From Ch71 sp050945695 (GTDB lineage: Bacteria > Chloroflexota > Anaerolineae > DRVO01), in contig JBMNTK010000148.1 in assembly GCA_050945695.1 (NCBI GenBank), positions 1 to 10,205 of the forward strand: DNA of 10,205 nt, in the 5' to 3' direction. The notes under the pieces were generated by a model. The model did no database searches. It saw nothing but the letters and a program-made list of their open reading frames with translations, and was not told where the DNA came from. Made by a program: the position numbers and the translations under genes. Of this stretch, positions 1 to 6,538 are shown piece by piece; positions within the stretch are counted from its first letter, which is position 1, and each line of letters opens with the position of its first letter.

Positions 1-14
1 GCCGGATGGCAGGC

Positions 15-30
15 AGGAGCGCCCGCTCCT
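15..30. repeat. Short perfect inverted repeat upstream of the promoter
   Basis: AGGAGC (15-20) and GCTCCT (25-30) form a perfect 6-bp stem around a GCCC loop. No T-run follows on either side, so it is not a convincing intrinsic terminator. It may be a remnant signal of an upstream gene outside the window, or chance in GC-rich DNA. Confidence 0.3.
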
Positions 31-53
31 CGCGCCAAATCCCCGATGCCCGG

Positions 54-69
54 GCGCCAACCATGGCGC
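54..69. repeat. Inverted repeat over the presumed -35 region
   Basis: GCGCC (54-58) and GGCGC (65-69) are perfect 5-bp arms separated by AACCAT. The right arm lies where the -35 hexamer belonging to the TATAAT box at 87-92 would sit. A regulator site is possible, but arms this short and GC-rich can arise by chance. Confidence 0.2.
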
Positions 70-92
70 AGATACCAATCAAAGAGTATAAT
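64..92 (+). promoter_or_regulatory. Candidate sigma-70 type promoter for the J-domain/gyrA operon
   Basis: A perfect TATAAT stands at 87-92, which is striking in such GC-rich DNA. It lies 20 nt before the TTG start at 113. The -35 region around 64-69 is poor (TGGCGC), and there is no TG extension of the -10 box, so the promoter may need an activator or be weak. Transcription would begin near 98-100, giving a very short leader of roughly 13-30 nt depending on which TTG codon starts the first gene. Confidence 0.5.
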
Positions 93-112
93 GGTGGATT
101 GAACACTATCCA

Positions 113-1204
113 TTGCTGGAAAGAGATTTGGCGCGAATACCGGAGAGACCAGACCTGTACCGCATCCTTCAGGTTGACCCAGCGGCTGAGCCGGAGGTCA
201 TCGAGGCAGCCTACCGGCGTCTGGCCCTGAAGTACCACCCCGACGTCAGCCAGGCACCCGATGCGGCCGACCGCATGCGCAACCTGAACATGGCCTACGA
301 GGTGCTGGGCGACGCTCAGAAGCGAGAGGAATACGACCGGGAGCGCGAGCGCCAACAGTCCCGGCAGCGCACCCCCGGTAGCCGGCGTTCGCGAACGACG
401 CAACCCCCTCGTCTCCGCGTGGACCCTCAGTCCCTGCAGTTCGGGCCCATGCCCAAAGGCAGCATCCAGACTGCCGTGCTCGAGGTCACCATGGAAGGCC
501 AGGGCTCCCTGCGCGGCAGCGTCCGCCCCAATCAGCCCTGGGTGCGCACCAGCGTGTCTCGGACCGAGGACAAGACCTGCACCGTCGAGGTCACAGTGGA
601 CACCGCCAACCTTAGGGACGGCTGGCGACATGCGGGGTCTGTCACCATAGGCACCCTGATGGGGGGCAGCAAGACCGTCCCGGTTACGGTGGACGTGGAA
701 CCGGAGCCCAGGCCCGCTATCCGAGTCGAGCCCGAAGTGCTGGACTTCGGCGAGGTCTATGCCCAGGCTGGGCCGGTGGCTCGGCAGCTTCGTGTCTACA
801 ACGGTGGCACCGGCACCCTCTCTGGCCACGTCAACATCAGCCACACCTGGTTGTCGGTAACACCCGAGCGGTTCGCCGAGAACGAGCAGATCCTCACCGT
901 CACGGTGGACCCGTCCCGGCTCAGGATCGGCAGGCGCTACACCAGCCGCCTGTTCCTGGAGACCAACGGCGGGATCTCGCTCGTTCCGGTTCGCGTGCAG
1001 GTCTCGGAGATCGTGCGGCCTCTCCCGCCTCCCGATAGCCCTGATTACTGGTATGAGCTCATCAGCCGTCTACTCCCTCAAGAGAAGTGGGAAAGGGACC
1101 TGACGGCAGACCTGCTGCTGCGGGCTCAGCAGCGGGGATGGCACCCCACCGAGCAGCAACGGGCCCTGATTGCGCGCATCAAGTCCCGCGGGCTCGCAGA
1201 CTGA
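113..1204 (+). CDS. J-domain protein with two Ig-like (BACON-like) repeats
   Basis: A 363-residue protein with an N-terminal J domain (about residues 14-75) carrying the HPD motif at 42-44, which in this family stimulates the Hsp70 ATPase. A polar, basic linker (about 76-100) follows. Next come two beta-rich modules, about 101-197 and 203-300, that resemble each other: each opens with RVxPxxLxFG, has a central W followed by a strand, then VTVDxxxLRxG, and ends in VPVxV. They look like BACON/ASH-type Ig-like domains. The C-terminal part (about 312-363) is helical and unrecognised. There is no Gly/Phe region, zinc finger or DnaJ C-terminal domain, so it is not DnaJ itself. No signal peptide or membrane segment is seen, so it is probably cytoplasmic. 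The start is TTG at 113; TTG at 128 is an alternative with a better placed purine stretch (GGA at 118-120). A cochaperone that recruits DnaK to clients bound by the Ig modules is inference. Confidence 0.85.
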   Translation: MLERDLARIPERPDLYRILQVDPAAEPEVIEAAYRRLALKYHPDVSQAPDAADRMRNLNMAYEVLGDAQKREEYDRERERQQSRQRTPGSRRSRTTQPPRLRVDPQSLQFGPMPKGSIQTAVLEVTMEGQGSLRGSVRPNQPWVRTSVSRTEDKTCTVEVTVDTANLRDGWRHAGSVTIGTLMGGSKTVPVTVDVEPEPRPAIRVEPEVLDFGEVYAQAGPVARQLRVYNGGTGTLSGHVNISHTWLSVTPERFAENEQILTVTVDPSRLRIGRRYTSRLFLETNGGISLVPVRVQVSEIVRPLPPPDSPDYWYELISRLLPQEKWERDLTADLLLRAQQRGWHPTEQQRALIARIKSRGLAD

Positions 1205-1210
1205 CGTCAG
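1201..1210. repeat. 10-bp perfect palindrome at the J-gene stop codon
   Basis: CTGACGTCAG is a perfect palindrome that includes the TGA stop of the J-domain gene (1202-1204). It lies 25 nt before gyrA. It could be a dimeric regulator site or chance; no second copy was noticed in this window. Confidence 0.3.
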
Positions 1211-1223
1211 CACCACCGTCACT

Positions 1224-1229
1224 TGAGGT
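1224..1229 (+). promoter_or_regulatory. Ribosome binding site of gyrA
   Basis: TGAGGT lies 6 nt before the ATG at 1236. With the conserved GyrA N-terminus beginning right there, it fixes the gyrA start. Confidence 0.6.
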
Positions 1230-1235
1230 TCTAGA

Positions 1236-3686
1236 ATGCAAATAGGCAATGTGCGCCCGATAAACATTGACGACGAGATGCGCGTGTCCTACCTGGACTA
1301 CGCGATGAGCGTCATCGTCGCTCGCGCCCTTCCCGATGTCCGGGATGGCTTCAAGCCCGTCCAGCGTCGCATCCTCTACGCTATGCACGACCTCGGGCTC
1401 GCGCCCGATCGGCCCTACCGCAAGAGCGCCCGTATCGTCGGAGAAGTCCTGGGTAAGTACCACCCACACGGTGAGTCCGCCGTCTACGACGCCATGGTAC
1501 GCATGGCGCAGGACTTCACGATGCGCTATCCCCTGGTGGATGGTCAGGGCAACTTCGGGTCTGTGGACGGCGATTCGGCGGCCGCCATGCGTTACACCGA
1601 GGCTCGCCTGGCTGCCATCTCCCGCGAGATGCTCGCCGACATAGACAAGGACACGGTAGATTTCGTCGACAACTTCGACGCCTCCCTCAAGGAGCCTGCT
1701 GTCCTTCCCGCCACGCTGCCCAACCTCCTGGTGAACGGCGCCACGGGCATCGCGGTGGGCATGGCCACCAACATCCCGCCCCACAACCTCTCCGAGGTCT
1801 GCGACGCCCTCGTCTACCTCATAGACAACTACGAGCGCATGGATGAGGTCTCCGTCGAGGACCTGATGCAGTTCATCAAGGGTCCGGACTTCCCGACGGG
1901 CGCCATCATCATGGGCCAGGACGGCGCGGCCGCCGCCTATGGGACCGGCAAGGGTCGGGTGATCGTGCGCGCGGTGACCGACATCCAGGAGATCCGTGGT
2001 GGCCGCTACGCCATCGTCATCACTGAGATCCCCTTCCAGGTCAACAAGTCGGCCCTCATCGAGAAGATCGCCGACCTGCACCGAACGGGGCGAATAGACG
2101 CCATCGCCGACCTGCGTGACGAAACCGACCGTGAGGGGCTGCGGATCGTCGTCGAGCTGAAGCGGGGCGCTCAGCCCACCAAGGTGCTCAACCAGCTGTT
2201 CAAGTGGACCGCCCTCCAGTCCGCCTACAGCATCAACATGCTCGCCCTGGTGGATGGGCAGCCCCGGGTGCTCCCCCTCAAACGCATCCTCCAGCTCTAC
2301 CTGGCCCATCGCGAGGAGATCATCGAGCGGCGGTCCCGGTTCGAGTTGGACCGCGCCCTGCGCCGGGCTCACATCCTGGAGGGACTACTCAAGGCCCTAG
2401 ACGACATTGATGCCGTCATAGAGACCATCCGCTCCTCGCCCGACGCCGACGTGGCCCTGACCCGGCTCATTGAGCGGTTCAGCCTGAGCGAAGAACAGGC
2501 CCGAGCCATACTGGACATGCAGCTGCGGCGGCTGGCCTCCCTGGAGCGACAGCGCCTAGAGGAAGAGTACGCCCAGGTTCGCGCCACCATCGAGGAGCTC
2601 CAAGCGCTCCTGGCCGACCCCCGGAAGGTGCTTGCCCGCATCAGGGAAGAGCTCCTCAAGCTCAAGGAGCGGTCCGGCGATGAGCGCCGCACTCGCATCC
2701 TCAACGAGTCGGCCGAGCCTCTGGAGGCCGAGGACCTCATCGCCGATGAGCCCATCCTGGTGACCATCACCCGCCGGGGCTACATCAAGCGCCTGCCCAC
2801 CCGTACCTACCGGGTGCAAGGCCGAGGCGGGAAGGGCATCACCGGCGCCCAGACGGGCGAGGAAGACGACGTAGAGCACTTCTTCACCAGCTCCTTGCTC
2901 AGCACCGTCTACTTCTTCACCAACCGCGGCCAGGTGTTTGCCCGGATGGCCTATTCCATCCCCGACGGTTCGCGTACATCCCGCGGGGCCGCGCTGGTGA
3001 ACCTGGTGCCGTTGGAAGATGGCGAGCGGGTGACCGCAGCCCTGAGTGTTCCCCGGCGGCATGAGGACGGTTACCTGTGTATGGTCACCCGACGGGGTCG
3101 CCTCAAGCGCGTCAAGCTCGATGAGTTCCGCTCCATCCGGCCCAGTGGCATCCGAGCCCTGAACCTGGAGGAGGACGACGAGCTGGTGTCGGTGGACCTC
3201 ACCAACGGCTCCAATGAGCTGCTCCTGGTCACCGCTAGGGGCCGCGCCCTGCGCTTCCATGAGGACGAGGTGCGCCCCCAGGGCCGCACTGCCATGGGGG
3301 TTCTGACTGCCGACCTCTCCGACGACGACCACATCGCGGGCATGGAGGTGGTCGAGCCCGGTACCCCCGTCCTCATCCTGACCGAGAAGGGCTTCGGCAA
3401 GCGAGTGCCCATTGATGAGTTCCCCCTGCGGTCTCGGCGCGGCAAGGGCGTGCTGGCCATCAACCAGAAGAACCTGGATCGCACCGGGCTGATCATGGGC
3501 GCGCTGATGGTAGGGGAGGACGACGAGGTCAGCCTCATGTCCACCGAGGGCATGGCTATGCGGGTGCGGGCAGACAGCTTCAGCATCATGAGCCGCTATG
3601 CCACCGGCAACATCGCCATGCGGCTCAACGACGGTGATACCCTAGCCTCCGCCGCTCGCCTGCAGCCTCCTCCGGAGCAGGAGTGA
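1236..3686 (+). CDS. gyrA: DNA gyrase subunit A
   Basis: The 816-residue A subunit of DNA gyrase, which cuts and rejoins the DNA gate segment to introduce negative supercoils together with GyrB. The N-terminal breakage-reunion domain is complete, with catalytic Tyr120 in the AMRYTE context. The quinolone-determining stretch reads HPHGESAVYD (76-85): Ser81 and Asp85, equivalent to E. coli Ser83 and Asp87, are the sensitive type. The sequence GNFGSVDGDSAAAMRYTE is typical of GyrA rather than ParC. A coiled-coil arm lies around 365-480. The C-terminal beta-pinwheel (about 500-805) carries a GyrA box at 528-534 reading QGRGGKG, where the consensus is QRRGG[KR]G. This box supports gyrase identity although its first Arg is Gly. 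Length is normal for the family. It sits 31 nt after the J-domain gene, and its stop overlaps the start of the next gene by 4 nt. No gyrB is in the window. Confidence 0.98.
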   Translation: MQIGNVRPINIDDEMRVSYLDYAMSVIVARALPDVRDGFKPVQRRILYAMHDLGLAPDRPYRKSARIVGEVLGKYHPHGESAVYDAMVRMAQDFTMRYPLVDGQGNFGSVDGDSAAAMRYTEARLAAISREMLADIDKDTVDFVDNFDASLKEPAVLPATLPNLLVNGATGIAVGMATNIPPHNLSEVCDALVYLIDNYERMDEVSVEDLMQFIKGPDFPTGAIIMGQDGAAAAYGTGKGRVIVRAVTDIQEIRGGRYAIVITEIPFQVNKSALIEKIADLHRTGRIDAIADLRDETDREGLRIVVELKRGAQPTKVLNQLFKWTALQSAYSINMLALVDGQPRVLPLKRILQLYLAHREEIIERRSRFELDRALRRAHILEGLLKALDDIDAVIETIRSSPDADVALTRLIERFSLSEEQARAILDMQLRRLASLERQRLEEEYAQVRATIEELQALLADPRKVLARIREELLKLKERSGDERRTRILNESAEPLEAEDLIADEPILVTITRRGYIKRLPTRTYRVQGRGGKGITGAQTGEEDDVEHFFTSSLLSTVYFFTNRGQVFARMAYSIPDGSRTSRGAALVNLVPLEDGERVTAALSVPRRHEDGYLCMVTRRGRLKRVKLDEFRSIRPSGIRALNLEEDDELVSVDLTNGSNELLLVTARGRALRFHEDEVRPQGRTAMGVLTADLSDDDHIAGMEVVEPGTPVLILTEKGFGKRVPIDEFPLRSRRGKGVLAINQKNLDRTGLIMGALMVGEDDEVSLMSTEGMAMRVRADSFSIMSRYATGNIAMRLNDGDTLASAARLQPPPEQE

Positions 3687-4219
3687 GCCGGCGGCTGAGC
3701 CTGGCAAGCCTGGCGGCAGGGATACTGCTCCTTGCCGCCGGGTGCGGGGCGCCCCCGCCCCCCACCCCGGGGCTGGTGCGAGTCCTGCCGCCCACGGCCA
3801 CTGCGCCCGCCCCGGGCGCCGAGGTGCTGGCAGTGGTAGCAGCCGAGGCAGAGGCCGTCCGACAGCAGGACATTGATGCCCTAGCCGCCCTATGGCTGCC
3901 CGATGGGCAGATCGTGGACGCGGCCCATACCCCGGACGATGCCGGCGACAATCGTCGCTGGGAGGGCTGGCCGGCCATCCAAGACCGCTACGTCCGGGAG
4001 GTGTTTCCCTACTACGCCGAACCGGACTTGAGCCCTCGGCCGCGCCAGTCTCAGCCCAGCCTGAGCCTCCAAGGCGACGAGGCGGAGGTGGTAGTCCCTG
4101 GGGTGGACGGGCGCACCACCCAGGACCGGTGGCGGCTGCGCCTTGTGGATGGGCAGTGGCGCATCGCTCAGCTGGAGTACAACCTCGCCCCGCAGAGCCC
4201 CTCTAGCCAGGGAGGCTAG
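3683..4219 (+). CDS. Lipoprotein with an NTF2/SnoaL-like domain
   Basis: A 178-residue predicted lipoprotein. Its N-terminus has Arg3-Arg4, a hydrophobic stretch (5-19) and a lipobox ending A-A-G-Cys21, so it should be lipidated and anchored on the outer face of the cytoplasmic membrane. A Pro/Ala-rich linker (22-46, including four prolines in a row) leads to a globular part (about 48-170). That part starts with a helix rich in Ala/Glu (VVAAEAEAVRQQDIDAL) and ends in a strand containing WRLRLVDGQWRIAQLEYN. This layout fits the NTF2-like/SnoaL superfamily of ligand-binding or enzymatic cone folds. The exact family and ligand cannot be read from sequence. The GTG start overlaps the gyrA stop (GTGA, 3683-3686) and has GGAG at 3674-3677, so it is probably translated by coupling to gyrA. 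Confidence 0.85.
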   Translation: MSRRLSLASLAAGILLLAAGCGAPPPPTPGLVRVLPPTATAPAPGAEVLAVVAAEAEAVRQQDIDALAALWLPDGQIVDAAHTPDDAGDNRRWEGWPAIQDRYVREVFPYYAEPDLSPRPRQSQPSLSLQGDEAEVVVPGVDGRTTQDRWRLRLVDGQWRIAQLEYNLAPQSPSSQGG

Positions 4220-4222
4220 GCC

Positions 4223-4957
4223 ATGCGCCAGGACCAGTGCCGGGTCGTCGCCAACGGCTCCTTGGATTCCGGCCACTACCTGCTGGAGATAGACTGCGAT
4301 CCTCTGGGCCAGCCGGCCCGGGCTGGTCAGTTCCTCATGCTTCGCCCCCAACCGGGGTGGTCTGACCCCCTGCGCCACCCGGCCTTCTTCTCCCGTGGCG
4401 GCCACATCGGCCAGCTCCTACTACCCCAGTCCGAAGCCTGGGCGGGCGATCTGGGTTCGCTCCTGCCAGAGGAGACGGTGGATGCGCTCGGGCCCCTAGG
4501 ACAGCCCTTCGAGCTGCGTCCGGGGGCCAGTCGGCTGCTCATCGTGGCCCTGGCCGAACCGGTGGCCCCAGCACTGGCCGTGGCCCACTGGGGCGTGCGC
4601 CAGGACTGTGCCGTCAGCCTCATCCTCGGGCAGCCAAGTTGGCGCCCGCTGACCGACCTGGTGCCGGATACCGTCGAGTGCACCGTCGGGCCCCTGGACA
4701 GCCTGCTGGGCCTGGCCGATGAGCTGCGCTGGGCAGATCAGCTCTTCCTCGTATCTCCACCTGATGACCTCGAACGGCATGCTGGCGCCATCGAACGGGC
4801 CAGGCTGCGCCTGGCGGAAGGGTTCGCCGGGGTCCTGGTCCCCACGGACTTCGCCTGCGGGGTGGGGGCCTGTGGAGGCTGCACCCGGCGCGGGACCCGG
4901 CGACAGCACACCGTCTGCTCCGATGGCCCCATCCTGGACCTGAGGGACCTGCTGTGA
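4223..4957 (+). CDS. PyrK-like iron-sulfur protein with degenerate FAD/NAD motifs
   Basis: A 244-residue homologue of PyrK, the electron-transfer subunit of class 1B dihydroorotate dehydrogenase. The C-terminus has Cys212, Cys217, Cys220 and Cys232 in C-x4-C-x2-C-x11-C spacing followed by SDGP, the family's [2Fe-2S] ligand pattern. The N-terminal barrel keeps AGQFLMLRP (34-42) and GPLGQPFEL (90-98). The FAD motif, usually DPLLRRPFS, reads DPLRHPAFF here, so its Ser is lost. The nucleotide-binding GGGxGxAP reads ALAEPVAP (109-116), so the triple glycine is gone. The cluster is therefore probably intact while flavin and NAD(P)H binding are doubtful. The ATG has GGAGG at 4211-4215, inside the end of the lipoprotein gene. 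The next gene overlaps it by 4 nt and is a PyrD homologue, so the two probably form a complex. Homology is clear; a role in pyrimidine synthesis is doubtful. Confidence 0.82.
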   Translation: MRQDQCRVVANGSLDSGHYLLEIDCDPLGQPARAGQFLMLRPQPGWSDPLRHPAFFSRGGHIGQLLLPQSEAWAGDLGSLLPEETVDALGPLGQPFELRPGASRLLIVALAEPVAPALAVAHWGVRQDCAVSLILGQPSWRPLTDLVPDTVECTVGPLDSLLGLADELRWADQLFLVSPPDDLERHAGAIERARLRLAEGFAGVLVPTDFACGVGACGGCTRRGTRRQHTVCSDGPILDLRDLL

Positions 4958-5772
4958 AGGGCCCAGTACGGATCGGGGGCGGCGGCCAACGCGAGTTCCT
5001 CCTGCGCCGGCCCGTCATGCCCGCGGCCGGATTCCTGGGCTACGGCCGGGCATATGCCGGGCTCCTGGACCCGCGCGCCTTTGGTGCCCTGGTGACTCGC
5101 ACCACCACCCTCCAGCCCCACACCGGCCCCACCCCCGGCTTCGCCCGCACTCGCGGTGGGTTCGTGTTCAGCCAGCCCCCCGCCAACCCCGGGCTCTCCG
5201 CCGTGCTGCGCCAGTTCGCCCCCAGCTGGGCCCGCTGGGATGCGCCCGTGATCTTCTCCGCCTGGTTGGCCACACCGGAGGAAGCGGAGACCCTGGGACG
5301 ACGCCTGGAGCCCGAGCCCACCGTGGCCGGGATAGAGGTGGTCGTGCCTCCGGAGGGAGACGCAGAGTGGCTGGGCGAGGTGCTGGAGGCCCTGCAGACG
5401 GAGACCGAACTGCCCATCCTGGTCAAGCTGCCCCAGGAATCGGCGGTAGACCTAGCCCCCGCTGCCGTTGAGGCCGGCGCCTCGGCCCTGGTGCTGGCCA
5501 CCCCTTACCTGGGGACCTCGCTCAGCGGCCTCACCGGGCCCGTGTACGGACCGAGCGTCCTTCCCCATACCCTGCGCGCGCTCTCGACCATCGCGCCCCG
5601 GGTGGATATCCCGGTAATAGCAAGTGGCGGCATCTACGAGAGTGCAGATGCCGCCGCTTGTGCGTCCGCCGGAGCGGTTGCCGTTCAGCTAGATGGGTTG
5701 CTGCTGCTAGACCCCATGGGGGCCGCTCGTCTGGCCCTGTCGCTGTCGCCTACCTCCACCGGGTCAGGATAG
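4954..5772 (+). CDS. PyrD-like (dihydroorotate dehydrogenase fold) protein lacking key active-site residues
   Basis: A 272-residue TIM-barrel protein related to class 1B dihydroorotate dehydrogenase PyrD, whose usual length is about 300. Recognisable family blocks are PVMPAAGFLGYG (20-31), GALVTRTTTLQP (44-55), NPG (78-80), PILVKLP (154-160), SGLTGP (191-196) and PVIASGGI (220-227). The retained Lys158 and Gly225-Gly226 suggest that FMN could still bind. The substrate and catalytic residues are missing. The usual LNxxGLQNPG block is VFSQPPANPG, so its Asn is Phe72. The LNISCPN block with the catalytic Cys is IEVVVPP. The INT Asn is Ala182, and the flavin-contacting Lys of TKTxT is Arg49. It should not oxidise dihydroorotate by the known mechanism. 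The GTG start overlaps the PyrK-like gene (GTGA) and has GAGGGA at 4942-4947. Its 3' end overlaps the convergent permease gene by 23 bp. Confidence 0.82.
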   Translation: MKGPVRIGGGGQREFLLRRPVMPAAGFLGYGRAYAGLLDPRAFGALVTRTTTLQPHTGPTPGFARTRGGFVFSQPPANPGLSAVLRQFAPSWARWDAPVIFSAWLATPEEAETLGRRLEPEPTVAGIEVVVPPEGDAEWLGEVLEALQTETELPILVKLPQESAVDLAPAAVEAGASALVLATPYLGTSLSGLTGPVYGPSVLPHTLRALSTIAPRVDIPVIASGGIYESADAAACASAGAVAVQLDGLLLLDPMGAARLALSLSPTSTGSG

Positions 5773-6538
5773 TCTCCCGCTCAAACAGGCTCACTGCCGC
5801 CCGCAGCATGAGCGCGTCGGCGCCCAGGAGCAGTAGCGCCCCGATGGCCAGGGTCAGGTAGTTGAGGGTGAGCACGCCCGTCATCTGGCCGATGAAGAGC
5901 CCAATGACCGGGATCACCAGCACCCCGATTCCCTGCTCGACCGCCCGAGGGTCGTTGAGGCGCGAGGAAGCGATGATGCTGAGCAGCACCCCCAAGGCGG
6001 CCACCAGCGGGGCGACGATGAGCACCATCAGGACCCACACTGGACTCACCATGTGCGTGAAGGCCTGATCGCTCACCGCCAGTACCCGGGCGCCGGCCAC
6101 GAAGACCGCGAACGCCATCCAGGTGACACCCAGCGCCGGAGTGACGGCTGCCAGACACTTGGCCAGGAGCAGCTCACTGGTGGCCACCGGCGTAGCCAGG
6201 AGCGGCTCCAGGCTACGCTGTAGCTTCTCGCCCACGATGCTGTAGGCAGCGATGCTCACCGGGATGATGAGAGGCATGAGCAGGAAAAGGGTGAGGAAGT
6301 ACTGCACCATCACCACCTGCATGGCCTCCATCTCCGTGAGCCCCATATACTCCGGCCGCTGCAGGAACACCTGCATGTCATCCAGGTCGGCGGAGGGGAA
6401 CTTCACCGCGGCAAACATGGCCCCGATGCTCAGCACCACCATCAGCGTAGGGGGCAGCGCCACCAGAAGGACCACCATGCGGTTGCGGAACACGTCCGCC
6501 CACTCTTTGAGCACGATCGCCCGCACGCGTCGGTTCAC
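5750..6538 (-). CDS. ABC-2 type transporter permease
   Basis: A 262-residue integral membrane protein with about six hydrophobic segments (roughly 21-45, 75-102, 128-150, 166-190, 205-222 and 225-248). After the second segment lies GEKLQRSLEPLLATPV (103-118), the coupling-helix type motif of ABC-2 permeases. An extracytoplasmic loop of about 30 residues lies between segments 1 and 2. With the ATPase encoded just upstream it should form an exporter, probably as a homodimer since only one permease gene is present. The substrate is unknown; NatB-like efflux or antibiotic export are options. The GTG start overlaps the ATPase stop (GTGA, 6535-6538) and has GGAGG 7 nt upstream, so translation is likely coupled. 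It is the last gene of the minus-strand block and runs 23 bp into the convergent PyrD-like gene. Confidence 0.9.
   Translation of the reverse strand: MNRRVRAIVLKEWADVFRNRMVVLLVALPPTLMVVLSIGAMFAAVKFPSADLDDMQVFLQRPEYMGLTEMEAMQVVMVQYFLTLFLLMPLIIPVSIAAYSIVGEKLQRSLEPLLATPVATSELLLAKCLAAVTPALGVTWMAFAVFVAGARVLAVSDQAFTHMVSPVWVLMVLIVAPLVAALGVLLSIIASSRLNDPRAVEQGIGVLVIPVIGLFIGQMTGVLTLNYLTLAIGALLLLGADALMLRAAVSLFERETILTRWR

Noticed and set aside
15..30. Intrinsic terminator of an upstream gene
   Set aside because: The hairpin is real, but no T-run follows on either strand.
6..230. Small plus-strand open frame at the left edge
   Set aside because: It overlaps the promoter and the J domain in another frame, is Arg/Ser-rich and resembles no family.
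1179..2372. Long open frame of 397 codons on the minus strand opposite gyrA
   Set aside because: It lies antisense to a fully conserved gyrA, has no recognisable domain, and is rich in Val, Asp, Gly and His, as expected from the mirror of GC-biased codons.
2556..3332. Second open frame of 258 codons antisense to the gyrA C-terminal domain
   Set aside because: Same mirror-codon effect; no family resemblance or ribosome binding site was seen.
1236..3686. ParC (topoisomerase IV) instead of GyrA
   Set aside because: A GyrA box at 528-534 and the GNFGSVDGD...AMRYTE stretch favour gyrase.
4223..5772. Functional pyrK-pyrD pair for pyrimidine synthesis
   Set aside because: The flavin, NAD and active-site residues are missing, so the gene symbols were withheld although the folds match.
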